64,000 nt of DNA from Sabethes cyaneus (taxonomy: Eukaryota > Arthropoda > Insecta > Diptera > Culicidae), in assembly GCF_943734655.1 (NCBI RefSeq), contig NC_071355.1, forward strand, positions 93,751,449 through 93,815,448, read 5' to 3'. Positions within the stretch are counted from its first letter, which is position 1. Each line of letters starts with the position of its first letter. Of this stretch, positions 22,700 to 35,083 are shown piece after piece. The position numbers and the translations under genes are program-made. Below the pieces are notes generated by a model. The model worked only from the letters and a program-made list of their open reading frames with translations, did no database searches and was not told the origin of the DNA.

Positions 22700-24392
22700 A
22701 AAAAAAATCACGTGTTTTTTGCAAAAAAAAGTGACAGAAACTCCTCGTCTCAATAGGTCAGAGATTCTTTACGGCGCCTAAACCTATACCAATTTGATAT
22801 CTGTGCTTGGGAAGTACCTCATAGTACAAAATCACCCCCCTTCTTCAACCGATGTTGTCGTTTAAGCATCCAATGTAATGTCCTGAAGGTAAACTATTTT
22901 CTGAAAGTATAAAACCACACCTTTCCTTCAACCGCCTTTAACATTTGAGATTGAAATTAGTCCAAATTGATGTCCTGAAGGTAAAACGTCATGAAAACGT
23001 GAGCGGTCATCCTTTCTTTTTGCCACATTGTATCCATGTGCCAGATTTGTGCATGTGACGTGACGCAGAATTCTCAAAGCGAGGAAAATCAGGGACTTTC
23101 TTATCCGAGAATAGTTTTAAACGTTTCATTTGTTGCTTTGCATCAGTTGGTTACTGGCAATTCTTTACATAGTTTCCCTGTAGTCAAGCAATACATTTAG
23201 GTTAATTTCTTTCGAAAATGATGGACAAGACAAGGTAGGAGGGACCCGTAGTGATGCTAATGTTTATTTGACTGTCAACTCAGTACCGTTCTGATTCAAA
23301 CTTCGAACACTTAAGCCATGCTGAAACTTTCTTCAAAGTAAAATGCTCGAAAACATTTTTATTCTACCCCCATGAATGGTTCAATAGCATGACAATTTAT
23401 TTATTTTCATGGGAAAATTTCAAAAATGAGGATAAAATGTTATTTTATAATGAAAAACACTAAAAAACTGCTGTTCGGTTTTGATTCAAACTTCGAACAC
23501 TTTCATGGTCGACATTCAAAGCTCGAATATTTCAGTCTCAGACATCGAATACTTGTATTACTTTGAAAAGTATTAATGTTTTTAGTGTCATTCAACTTAA
23601 ATAAGTGAAATTACATCCTTTTTCTAAACACTGTCCTTTTAAATCCACCTAACAGTGTGATTTAAATTTTTCACACAATAATTAGTTTCAATCCTTATTT
23701 CTGAAGTCAATTGCTAATATTTACGAACTCCACGAACCACATTTAAAGGAAGTTTACTTTCTACAGCTTTATCAATGCTGACAATTAATTTTCCCGAAGG
23801 AAAACCCGGAAAAACCGGACATTATTCGTGGGTGTTCGAAGTTTGAATCACACCTCAAAACGTGATTCAAACTTCGAACACTTTTTATTTATCTAATATC
23901 TTTGAAATAATGCATGAAATATTGTATTTTAACTATGCTTTAGTACATATATATCTTGCACTTACCTAATAATCGCGCAGTGGGAAGGTAAATGTTCTAA
24001 AATTGGTAAAATAATGCAAACGAAAAAAACAGCTACTTTTGCACGAAACGCTAAGAGTATGCGAACGAAGTTAACATCTGAGTTCTCACTTTTTTCCAAC
24101 GCCTCCTGATTTCTTACAAAGAGTCCTACAGTTCAATGTCATACCTCACCGGATAGAGGACATTCTAACGAACACGGTGGTGTACAATAAACATAATATT
24201 TTATAATATTAGCGATACTAACGAGCATTTTATTCTGAAGTGTTCGAAGTTTGAGACTGTTCTAAGTTTGAATCAGAACGGTATAAGACAGTAAGGTACA
24301 AAACAATTGGCAAACAACGTTAACTTATTTAGTAGCTTCCAAACGCTGTAAAAAATTATCGACTTGCAAAAATTTAGATTTTTGTGTGTTAT
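22700..24392. repeat. Left arm of a long inverted repeat around pogo-like exons
   Basis: Pairs with 25585-26470. Examples: CATTTTCGAAAGAAATTA on the right mirrors AATTTCTTTCGAAAATGATG at about 23204; ATCGACTTGCAAAAATTTAG at 24358 mirrors the right arm at about 25600. Within the arm are two partial copies of a roughly 80-bp unit (TTGATGTCCTGAAGGTAAA). It is interrupted by a TA-flanked element at 23286-24281. Confidence 0.65.
23286..24281. mobile_element. TA-flanked TIR element nested in the left arm
   Basis: Ends CCGTTCTGATTCAAACTTCG and GTTTGAATCAGAACGG, with TA on both sides. The motif TTCAAACTTCGAACACTT recurs several times (23297, 23482, 23868, and inverted at 24240). The undamaged right arm near 25715 shows the empty site. 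No frame. Confidence 0.75.
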
Positions 24393-24556
24393 ATTTCGAC
24401 CGGTCGAAATAGCATGCCACGCTTTTTGAAACTCACTTGTTCCAGTTTTCAACCTCTAGGGTAAACTTCACTACATTCATTGTTCAGAGAATTTTAATAA
24501 TAATACCATACCTACAACATGGTAAGTTACGATTTCACATTATACTTACAGCTTAG

Positions 24557-25245
24557 TCGGTCCAGGAAGCGGTTTCCAAAATCATGAATAAAGAGCTAAC
24601 AACTTATGCTGCAGTCAAGCATTACCGTATTCCAAAATCAACAATTCATTCGAGATTGCTTACGAAGTCTAAACCCGTTTTCCGATTTGAACCATCTACT
24701 AAACTTTCTACTAAAGAAGAAGATGACTTGGAAAAACAGATTTTCGATATGCAAAAGATAGGTTTTCGTGTTACTCGGGAAATGTTTACGGAAATAGTTA
24801 AAGAACCTCTCGTCGAAACTGGAAGACCAAATAACTTTAAAAATAATCATCCAGGTAAATTAACATGAAGATTTAATTCACGGATAATTATCTAGAATTA
24901 TCTTTATAATTCATATAATTAGGACGCACTTGGATGCGATCGTTCTTGAAAAGACACCCACAGATAAGACTTCGGACTCCAGAATTCGTCACCAACGCTA
25001 GTGCAACAGTGACCAAGTCAGACATTGAATTGTGGTTTCGTAAAATTGAGGAGTTTTTGACGGCGGATGAATGCTTGGATGTTTTGAAAGATCCTGAAAG
25101 GATATTCAACGGTGACGAAATTTCTTTCTATTTGAATCAGAAAACAAGATCGGTTTCTGCTTTGCGTGGAGGTCGTAACGTATACGACATTGGGAGGGGC
25201 AAAACGAACATAAAAGAGGTCAAAAAATTTTCAGCCATCTTTTAA
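24557..25245 (+). pseudogene. pogo-like transposase, N-terminal part with an intron
   Basis: Exon one (24557-24854) encodes a psq-type helix-turn-helix (VQEAVSKIMNKELTTYAAVK then YRIPKSTIHSRL), a basic linker and the start of a CENP-B-type DNA-binding domain. A GT-AG intron of 68 bp follows (24855-24922, GTAAAT ... ATTAG); splicing joins NHPG to RTWMRSFLKRHPQIRLRTPE, the conserved core of the domain. The next part (TADECLDVLKDPERIFNGDE) includes the first catalytic Asp of the DDE domain and continues GGRNVYD to about 25210. The central DDE domain is missing; a C-terminal exon lies at 26583-26876. The protein is thus internally deleted. Pogo-type transposases cut at TA. The frame itself is open across this part. 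Confidence 0.75.
24855..24922 (+). other. Intron of the pogo-like transposase gene
   Basis: GTAAAT donor and ATTAG acceptor. Removal restores the conserved order HPG-RTWM. Confidence 0.65.
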
Positions 25246-25584
25246 TTTTCTTTTTCGTTTTTCTCAAGCTGTATTTTGTTTATGTTTACAAAGCTCAAAT
25301 GTTATAAAAGTCTTTGCCAAGCTTCTACCAATCAAAAAAAAAATTGTTATAATAATACATCATGTAGTTTCTGAGAAAAAGGAACACAATGTTTGTAATA
25401 ATACAATTATTACATGCTACGTGCAGCACATATTGGGTTTGTTGAGACTAGTTGCAAGTTGTTAATACTCGATTGTTTTTAAATGAGTGTTAATAGTGCC
25501 TCAAATCTTACTTCACCATCAAACACTATTAACATATATATGTCTTTTTATGATATCAAAAAATTATTATTATGGCTCGACTGT

Positions 25585-26470
25585 GCTGCAAGTTGAGAAA
25601 TCTAAATTTTTGCAAGTCGATAATATTTTTACATAGTTTAATTCATTTTCATTATTAAATGCTACTATATAAGGTAAAGTTTTTTGCAAAATGTTTTGTA
25701 CCATACTGCCTTATACTGAGTTGACAGTCAAATCAACATTGGCATCATTAAGGATCCCTGCTGCCTTGTCCATCATTTTCGAAAGAAATTATTCTAAATG
25801 TAATGCATGACTATTGAAACTATGTAAAGAATTGCAGGCAACTAACTGACACGATGCAGCAAATGAGACGTCCAAAGCTATTGCCAGATAAGAGAGTTGC
25901 TGATTTTCCTCGCTTTGTGAATTGCTCCGTTACGTCACATGCACAAATATTCCTTCACCCCTGTTTCCGTGTAAGACAACAGTTCCTAACAAATTATTGC
26001 AGTACCTGTATATGGATACAATCTGGCAAAAAGAAAGGATTACCACTCACTTTTCTATGACGTTTCACTTTTAGGACATCAATTTGGACTAGATTCAATG
26101 TTTAATGATAAACTCGGTTGAAAAAAAGGATGGTTTCATACTTTAACAAAATTGTTTACTTTCAGGACATCAACTTGGACTAGGTAAATATTCTAACGAT
26201 AACATCGGTTGAAAAAGAGAGGTGGTTATTCCCTCTGGCGTGCTTCCCAAATCAAATCAAATATCAAATTGGTATAGTTTTATACGTCGTAAAGAATCCC
26301 AAGTAACAAATTGGGTTTTATTAAACTCTTATGATGGCATTTAAGACCAAAATTGGTCATGAAGACCGCCATAAGAGCACAATAAAACTCACATTGTTGC
26401 TTGGGATCTTCGACCTGTTGGGACGGGGAATTTCTATCACTTTTTTTTTTTGCAAAAAACACGTTTAAAC
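25585..26470. repeat. Right arm of the long inverted repeat
   Basis: Inverted counterpart of 22700-24392 without the nested 1 kb element. It includes CAATTTGGACTAGATTC and CATCAACTTGGACTAGG, the mirrored 80-bp units. A 108-bp MITE at 26298-26405 interrupts it. Confidence 0.65.
26298..26405. mobile_element. Short CCCAAGTAAC MITE
   Basis: CCCAAGTAACAAATTGGG on the left and TTGTTGCTTGGG on the right, with further pairing of GTTTTATT and AATAAAAC. The left arm of the surrounding palindrome gives the empty site (TAAAGAATCT type, about 22770), which implies a 2-bp AT duplication. Confidence 0.7.
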
Positions 26471-26582
26471 TTTGATTAATTTTTTCTATGTTTAATCTTT
26501 TCCAACCAATCAGTAAGCGAGCCCGACAGCTACGCTGATAACCTGTAATTTCGCATCAGTTCTTCAAGATTGTATTTGCAGT

Positions 26583-26876
26583 TTGTTAACCATTCAAGCC
26601 ATCAAAAATGGTTTTAAGGCATCTAATCTGTTTCCGTGGAATTTATCGGCAGTTCGCTATTCTAAATGCCTGGCGAAACAAATTCATGAAAAGCATGAAC
26701 AGGTTAATGCTTTAGAGACGGACGAGGTAGACCCACCATTGCAGGAATCATTTCAAGAAAATCTTTGTAATACAAGAAAGGATTTGAAGGAATTTGCAGA
26801 TGCAATTGAATTCAGAAGTGAATTTATTTGTCTTAAAAACAAAGAAGAAGTGTTGTATAAAATAGCAATATGTTGA
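26583..26876 (+). pseudogene. pogo-like transposase, C-terminal exon
   Basis: The text IQAIKNGFKASNLFPWNLSA followed by VRYSKCL is the conserved segment that follows the DDE domain in pogo-type transposases. It is preceded by a polypyrimidine-like stretch and a TTGCAG acceptor (about 26580) and ends at TGA after KIAIC. It belongs with 24557-25245, but the inverted-repeat arm lies between them. Confidence 0.65.
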
Positions 26877-27010
26877 AAACTTTTTTATATACTGTATAAA
26901 TGCTTTCCCGATATGCCAAGGTATTTTTACATTGCGTAGAGAATCACTGATTCAAGAAAAAGTTATTTTGCTCTTAATTTTATATTAAAATCCCCCATTG
27001 CTTGCTTTAA

Positions 27011-27794
27011 CCCTTTATAAGGCAGTGGCAACTATATTGCCACCAACGAAAAATATTGTTTTTGCTTTTCTAACAATATCGTTTTAGCATATTATGTACT
27101 CAATATGTTCTGATAGCCTTTGGCAACATTCTCAATGTTTTTAAATCGCTGAATTTGTAATAATGGTAATTTATGAACCACTTTTATGAAAACAAATGTT
27201 GGTTTTTGAGTGTCAACAGTAAACTTGGTTTAAATTCGTAGAAAAACCATTAAATTGGAAACTTTTAGGATGGTAATATTCAGTTTACGGCGTTTTGTGA
27301 TAGATTATGCAGATTTATCCAAAAACTTAGAACCAATATTCGAGAACATGTTTTTGGGCTTAACGGACTGCGGCAAACATATTGCCACCAACGTTTTGCG
27401 CTAGACGGGCAGTGGCAACTATGTATATTGCCACCAATTTTTTCAAGTTTTATAGCTATTTTTCCAGCAAAAAGCTAAATGTTTACGAATACTTCGTATA
27501 GTTGTAGATTTAAATGGTAGAACTTGATCAGTTTCTTAAAAGTGATCCTGCGAGAGAGTGGCAAAAATATTGCCACCAACGTTTTACGCCACACAGCACA
27601 GGCAGCGGCAACTATGTTGCCACCAATGTTTTACGCTAGAGGGGGAGTGGCAACTATATTGCCACCAATTTTTTTATGTTTTTCAGCAATTTTCTCAACA
27701 AAAAGAATATAAATGGGTTCTACCGAATGTTAACATTATGTTTCGCTGAAGTTTATGTTAATTCCACGTGTAGTTGCCACGGCCTTATAAAGGC
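27011..27794. mobile_element. TTAA-flanked element with CCCTTTATAAGG ends
   Basis: TTAA at 27007-27010 and 27795-27798. Ends CCCTTTATAAGGC and GGCCTTATAAAGGC. Inside, the motif ATATTGCCACCAA, usually preceded by GTGGCAACTAT, occurs about five times (27037, 27379, 27430, 27568, 27655). The short open frames here are by-products of these repeats. Fits a piggyBac-type non-autonomous element. Confidence 0.75.
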
Positions 27795-28009
27795 TTAAAA
27801 CGCTGTATCTCGGGATCGGCAAAGAATGCCTCGGTGCGATGAGTGATTCTTATGTCAAAAATCTGCGAAACACGATGAAATTGGAATTTTTGAGATAAAA
27901 TTGTCTTCATTGAAAGAAAAATGTAAATTTAGTTTTCAAATTGAGTTTAAAAATATTTGGCAGCACTAGTGCTCAAAAATAATATCTTTTTTGCATTCCT
28001 TGGGTGATT

Positions 28010-28470
28010 TCCTTTGAAAATGTGGAAATAGTGTCTTTCTAAATCCAGGCTTCATTCTCGGTGTTTTGCTCAGTAGATGCTCATTTGACTACAGCGCCTC
28101 AAGTAAACAGAATTCGAAAAAGTAGTGTAAAGGGAAATTGTAGAGCTAATTATTATCTACATTGTTGTTGAAGAAAGTGTAGTTTTATCTTTTGTATTTA
28201 CGGCGCTATGCGATTGCTACCCCGTTGGTAGCCAAATGAGCGCTCTTTTTGCTACCAACGGGGTAACAGCCCCATAACGCCGTAAATACAAAAGATAGAA
28301 CTATACTTGCTTCATCAATAATGTAGATAACAGTTCTACAATTGCTCTTTTCACTACTTTTTCGAATTCTGATTTGTTGAGGCCTTGCATTCAAATGAGC
28401 ATCTACTGAGCAAAAAACTGAAAATGAAGCCTGTCTAAATCTAATATTTCCAGGGATATAAGTAAAAGAA
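28010..28470. repeat. 460-bp palindrome
   Basis: Arms of about 220 bp meet near 28240. The innermost pairs are GCTACCCCGTTGGTAGC and GCTACCAACGGGGTAAC, and TTTGTATTTACGGCG pairs with CGCCGTAAATACAAA. Outer pairs include CAGTAGATGCTCATTTGA and CAAATGAGCATCTACTG. Likely a foldback MITE. Confidence 0.65.
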
Positions 28471-28589
28471 AATAAGAGGTTTTGACAAAAAACGGGTATT
28501 TTCCTTAAAAATGGAGGTGCTCCCATTAATCGAGGGAACAATTCACCTGCTCTTGAAACATCTGTAGCGGTGGCTAAACAGTGAACAAT

Positions 28590-28810
28590 ACATTAGGCTA
28601 AAGCGCGCGGGAGAGAAGATTAGGTTGTACATGCTGGCTGGTAAAACCGAGACTGACCAAACAGAGATTAGGGCACCAGCGGAAGTCGTGCGTACCAAGA
28701 GCTTCACGATCAATTGTTGTAAAACACACTACGCCCCCGTACAAAGCGTACCCTGTAAAACTCGCTCATTAGACCAGTTGTTCTCTTTCTGGGTGATTTG
28801 AAATGACCCG
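28590..28810 (+). pseudogene. RTE-clade LINE scrap
   Basis: Plus-strand text YMLAGKTETDQTEI (about 28630) and TKRTL, stop, NSLIRPVVL (about 28740) match the region after the FADD motif of RTE reverse transcriptases (KYMLAGRTE-type and LYKTLIRPV-type segments). The part between them is mostly deleted. Confidence 0.55.
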
Positions 28811-31800
28811 CGAGCTTTACCAAAACTATTTAGTGAGTCGATAGGCAGATTTTACGAATACTTTTGCTGTCGATTATTATAGAAGCAGAGCAGAGTCATA
28901 GGGAATATTTCTCATGCGTCACAAAATTTCACAAAACTTTTACTGGTCGTGAAAATTTCCGACGAATAATTGAGAAAACTCTGTTTACATCATAGCAGTT
29001 TTTAAAATGTTGTGAAAAACGTTTTACCTACAAATAATATTTTTCCTTAGATACTGAGAAAATAAATGTTTATAATGAATCGATTAGAAATTGATGAACA
29101 GGAAAAACTGTTTCAAAAAATTTCTCTTTGCATGAAAAAATGTTTGTTGCGCGATATTTGCTTCAAGAATTTTGAATTTCCGAAATAAACGATATGCTAG
29201 AAAATCGAAAAATTTGCCTTGAAGTTTTGGCAAAATAGGATAAAAATAGGACCTTGAAATTTTTAAGTATTAGTTTCGTTCAGAAATTCATTAACTGTGC
29301 CCGTGTACAAAATTTCATGTTGAAAAATTAATCTACTTGCGTTTTTCACAATTTTGTTAGGATTACCCCAAAAAATATCAAAATATCGTTCTAGCTCTAT
29401 TTCATCTACTGATAACACACCTAAATCATTTCTTTGCCATTGTGAAGAAAAAAATCTGTGCACTACTTTTTTTTAGCTATTTTTATTCCAAGAAGTTGAT
29501 CAGATTTGTAAACACGCAGTGCATAATAAACAATGTCTCAGTCACTTGAACCGAGGTGAAAAGAGCAGATTCCGTTGATTTCTTCATCCTTTTTACTTTG
29601 CACAAGCTGAGTTTTATGTTTATGTTTCCAATTATTATCGAGTACTGGCATGACACTTGCAGATGTATTTCCATCTATCTACGGTATAGAAGACTTCGTT
29701 CAAGGTGAATGGGGGATATAATTCACAAGGTAGCATTTCTTTCAAAAGTTTTCCATTATAATTCAATCATGATGTATTTATTTTTGCGCAAAGAAAACGT
29801 ACAAAATTTATTCAAAAAAAGAAAAGATATTTGAAAGTAATTTTGCAAAATTTTTTACTTAATACTTATCTCAAAGAACGCTACAGACACTGTGTACCAT
29901 CTGTGTTAAACTATAAATTAAATATGTTATGGTTGGAAGTTTTAACTGTCTAGCAGCTTTCAAATTTTTTAAACAAGTGTGTAGGTTCTGACACCGTCCA
30001 GAACAATTTAGAAAAATACAATCTCAGAAAAGTATAATTCAAATACCTATGTACAGAATTGTTAAGTGCCTTTGTAGGTATAGGGATGAATTTTTGAACC
30101 ACTTTCATGTTCTGAAATTTCTTTTTCATAAATTCACGACAAAGCACCGATTCGTTTGAATAAATACTTCGCCATATATCATTCGTGTTCGCTGTGTTTC
30201 GTACGGATAAAAATACTTTTATAATGCTCGTGTTCTGACATGGCAATCTGGTTCTGCAATCAATCGTGTTTTAGCAGCGTGATGTGTATATCGCTATCCT
30301 GATCGAATGTTTGCTTGTATGGCATGACCGAGAACTATTAGAAGGAGGGGCACTGTTCCGTACAGTGCTATTAGAAGTAATCGATCCAATTCAACAACGG
30401 CATCAAAATGTTCCTGGGGTGGTGGGGTGAAGGGTGGATGAACTGATAGTATTGCTATTGCTTTACAATAACAATATTATAGATTTCCCAATATGCTTTA
30501 ATTGCCATCATCACCTTTCAATGACACATTTCTGTTTGCTTCCAAGCCAATTTCTGAACAAAAAGGTGCACTGCAAAGAAACTATGAACACTGTGAGAAA
30601 GTTCGTAGCAGACAAAGTATTGGTTGAACTTTTTAATCCAAACTCCAAGTTCCGTGGTAATCGATGTGCAGAGACCTGAATTTAAATAAACAGAACTTTT
30701 AAACGAGAATTCTACATTCTACTACAAAAAACTAAAGAATTAGCATAACTTATCCGGGAGCATACGAAAACTTAGTGCCCTCGAAGCTAACTGAATTGTT
30801 CAAACGAGAAAAGGATTCAACTCATTTGCATGCTTTTCGTTACGGTCCGCTGGATATTGGATCCCGCTTAGTTACTACTTTCTGAACTGTGTATTGTATC
30901 CCTTCGCTTTGGCCGTGAAAGGAAAAGCATGGCGAGAAAGGAAATGGCACCACGATGACCATTCACTGAAGCACACCACTGACTGGATCGATGTTGGTAT
31001 CTCTCTATTGGATATCCTTCGTTTGAAGGCAACCATCGCCAGTGACGGTTTCCCACTCTAGCTTGCGGTGGAATTCGTTGGTCGAAAAGGTAACCACATG
31101 CTACCAGTGAGTCAACAATACGTGATACAATAGTTTTGTTCCACGTATTTCTTTCTCACAACGGAACAGTTTGTTGGTTTTTCCATCAATCATATCCTAC
31201 TATAATATTCCACTCATTTTTCCCTTTCGACTGCTCTTTTTGGCCTAGCCATATTCTCCATACGGCATTCGCAAATACGATAGCTAGAACATCCGTAAGT
31301 ACACATTCCGGTTGAATAGTATTATACTTTGTAACTTTGATAAATATCTGCTCATCGTTAGTTTCCAGTTGCCTGGAGAAATATTTACTATTTGCTGTTT
31401 GGATAAATAAATCAGAATTGTTGGAAACATCTGCTCACTGTTCAAACTTCAACGGTGGCAGATATGTTACCTCTGGATTACATTTCAGTGCTACACGGTG
31501 ACTAATAGCACTCTTGATGATTGCGAAAGTCACTAAAGTGTAGACATGAATTACACTAATAGTAAAGTTATATTGCGTACAACTACAATTTACTGTTGTC
31601 GAAAGAATACCGATGAGTGTAAAAATCCAAATGGAGACGCGAGGTACTTTCTGAAAACCATTTTTTGTAAAGCGAATATTCGAATGGTCTAATTGAAACT
31701 ACTAGCATAGCAAGTCAGTGCAATTAAGCCTTCTGGCTAAGTTTTTGGTTTTAATTTTTTGTATTATTTTATAAAAAGTTGATGATTCCAATAATAAATG

Positions 31801-31866
31801 TGAAGTGATTAAAAATATGATTATAATAACAACTAGTCTTGGTCGTTTTGGCTGCCGCATTCAATG
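28811..31866. other. Largest unassigned stretch (3 kb)
   Basis: Minus-strand frames at 29263-29463 and 29950-30246 and a plus-strand frame at 30434-30679 (81 codons) have no recognised motif. The segment 30280-31090 is less AT-rich than its surroundings and is the best place in the window to look for host sequence, but I cannot name a gene. Confidence 0.3.
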
Positions 31867-31892
31867 CACAGTGGTCCAGGAACGAAAGTTAA

Positions 31893-33945
31893 CCTTCCTA
31901 GTGCATTGGGGTCGTTTTCGACCCATCGGCATACTTACAAAGCTTCATACTCAATAACGGAACGAGCTAGAGACTTGAAATTTTCTGACTTTTCCTAACT
32001 TTGGAAAACTAACATTTTGGGGGAGTTTCAGCTTTCAGCGACATCTAGAAGAGGCACAGTAAAAAAAGTTACATATTATGCATTAGGGTCGAAAACGACC
32101 CAGGTTTTGAAATTGCTCTCATTCATCCATTTTCTATCCGAATTTCGATTTCTTTACCTCGTTTGAAAGGTATGGCCAAAACCTGGCACCCAAGGTATGT
32201 TAGGGAATATTTGTTGACTAATGGCCACTTCTGCGTCGGTTCCGGAACACCCACTATCAGGTCCCGGGGAACATTTTATACTTTGAGATAATTCGTTTTG
32301 CGGCACATGAAATCACGTTGATTTGATAAAATAAGACTAATGGAAGTACAATGGGGACATTTTGGACCCAAATGGCCACTTCACCATCGGTTCCGGAACA
32401 TCCGGTATCCGGTTTTCGGGGACTTTTTTGTTTTTTTTAGAATAACGCATCTTGCGACACTTCAAATCACATCGGCTTGATAAAACAAGACTAATGGAAG
32501 TACCAGGGGAACGTCTTGGATCCAAATGGCCACTTCACCATCGGTGCCGGAACATCCGGTACCTGGTTCGGGGGACATTTTTTCGATTTTGGGATAATTC
32601 ATCATGCGGTATATCAAATCACGCCGCCATGAAAAACCGAGATCGTCGAAAGTATAATAAAGACATTTTGAAGGAAAATGGCCATATCAATATAGATTCC
32701 GGAACATCCGGTACCCGGTTTTAGAGGCATTTGCGAATTTTAGCATAACTCATCTTGCGGCATATCAAATCACATCGGCTTGATAAAATAAGACTGATGC
32801 AAATACAATGGGGACATTTCGAGGCCAAATGACCACTTCACGATCTGTTCCGGAACATCCGGTACCTGGTTCGGGACATTTTTTGGATTTTAGCGTAATT
32901 CATATGCTCCTTGAAAGATACAGTGCAGATACAATATTGTGTTCGTTCCAAGATCTAAAAAAATGTTCCCAGAACCAGGTACCGGGAGTTCTGGAACCGA
33001 CGCTGATGTAGTCATTTGCCTTCCAAATGTCTGTATTATATTTTCAACAGTCTCATTGTGATGCAATGTGATTTGATGTGCCGCATATGAATTACGCTAA
33101 AATCCAAAAAATGTCCCGAACCAGGTACCGGATGTTCCGGAACAGATCGTGAAGTGGTCATTTGGCCTCGAAATGTCCCCATTGTATTTGCATCAGTCTT
33201 ATTTTATCAAGCCGATGTGATTTGATATGCCGCAAGATGAGTTATGCTAAAATTCGCAAATGCCTCTAAAACCGGGTACCGGATGTTCCGGAATCTATAT
33301 TGATATGGCCATTTTCCTTCAAAATGTCTTTATTATACTTTCGACGATCTCAGTTTTTCATGGCGACGTGATTTGATATACCGCATGATGAATTATCCCA
33401 AAATCGAAAAAATGTCCTCCGAACCAGGTACCGGATGTTCCGGCACCGATGGTGAAGTGGCCATTTGGATCCAAGACGTTCCCCTGGTACTTCCATTAGT
33501 CTTGTTTTATCAAGCCGATGTGATTTGATGTGTCGCAAGATGCGTTATTCTAAAAAAAACAAAAATGTCCCCAAAAACCGGATACCGGATGTTCCGGAAC
33601 CGATGGTGAAGTGGCCATTTGGGTCCAAAATGTCCCCATTGTACTTCCATTAGTCTTATTTTATCAAACCAACGTGATTTGATGTGCCGCAAAACGAATT
33701 ATCTCAAAGTATAAAATGTTCCCCGGGACCTGATAGTGGGTGTTCCGGAACCGACGCAGAAGTGGCCATTAGTCAACAAATATTCCCTAACATACCTTGG
33801 GTGCCAGGTTTTGGCCATACCTTTCAAACGAGGTAAAGAAATCGAAATTCGGATAGAAAATGGATGAATGAGAGCAATTTCAAAACCTGGGTCGTTTTCG
33901 ACCCTAATGCATAATATGTAACTTTTTTCTAATGCATTAGGAAGG
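31893..33945. mobile_element. TTAA-flanked giant palindrome built of 160-bp units
   Basis: TTAA at 31889-31892 and 33946-33949; ends CCTTCCTAGTGCATT and AATGCATTAGGAAGG. The arms (about 31930-32908 and 33083-33910) are near-perfect inverted copies around a 174-bp loop. Each arm holds four to five head-to-tail units of about 155-160 bp, marked by AAATGGCCACTTCACCATCG and TTCCGGAACATCCGGTA. No protein. It interrupts the 31867-36968 element. Confidence 0.8.
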
Positions 33946-35083
33946 TTAAGTGGAAACTTACTTTTGCCGCTAAGCGTTTTATAATAGCTCCCTACAATGT
34001 TCAGCAAAGTTGTTTAACTCTAAAAGACAATTAATGCGAAATCAACGACTAAGTTCCAGTTTGGCTTGTAAACACATAATCCATAATAACTTTTTATGAA
34101 AAAGAGATAGAAGAATAATTTCTTCGACAAAGTTGTAGTTAAAGATTATATAAGTAACTTTGCCAAAGACATAGTAGGCGTATTTTTAGGCGTTTCTAAC
34201 TTACAGGGTGTTTTACAACAAGACCTCTCAAAAATCACTTTTTCGCTGATTTCTTCAAATGCAGTGGTTTTATTGCATCATAATGTCTTACAAAGTTTGT
34301 TATCTTATCAAAAGACATATTTTTGTAGAACATTGTATGTTGAAAACTCATTCGTATAACGAGTTCTAACGTTTTTCCTGTGTTTTTTTAGTCTTTTTTG
34401 GAATAGAATATCTCAAAAAGGGGCAAACGAAAAAAATCAAACTTGGCCGTTTCTGAAAGCTTGGAGTTTTATCTCAAGCATATGTGAAAATAAAAAACTG
34501 GTTTTTTCTCTAACTCGAGTAATTTCAGTTTAATTATTTCATGTTTGACCATTTTCTACTATGCAGTATTTTCCAATATCTTCTTGAAGACGATTAAAGT
34601 CAACATGTCACTAGTAAAAAAGAAATTTGTCGTATCTTGACACAATTTCTTCTGATTGTCACGTAAAATAGTCTTCGAACTCCAGATATGACATCAGTTT
34701 TCTATCAGTACCAGCTGTTTTTGATAAATATCTATCTGTCAATTTTCATTATTTTGCAAATATGCTCAATCTACAATCAATAATGTTTTAAAATTAATTT
34801 TCAATAAAAAAGCAAAAAATATTGGTTATTTCATACGTAATATTTTTAACTGTTATTTTAGTTTTATGTCATTTTTTAATCGCAGGCAAGTATATCGAAA
34901 CAGGCAAAGAGGTAAAAGAGAAAAAAACCTATAGATCCTTTTCGAACTTCAACCACCTTATATCAGTATTTGGATTTGATTTGATTTGATTTGGAAAACA
35001 AAAAGGGTAGTCATTTATTTGAGAGATTCAATAAATGTTTTGTTTTCGAAATATTTTATTATTGTTAGCAATATAATAATTTA

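Noticed and set aside
27524..27749. Two overlapping frames rich in repeated Leu-Pro-Pro or Cys-His text
   Set aside because: They are translations of the repeated ATATTGCCACCAA motif inside the TTAA element.
32337..33692. Mirror-image frames (for example 32452-32724 and 33350-33538)
   Set aside because: Near-identical proteins on opposite strands arise from the palindrome; no known domain.
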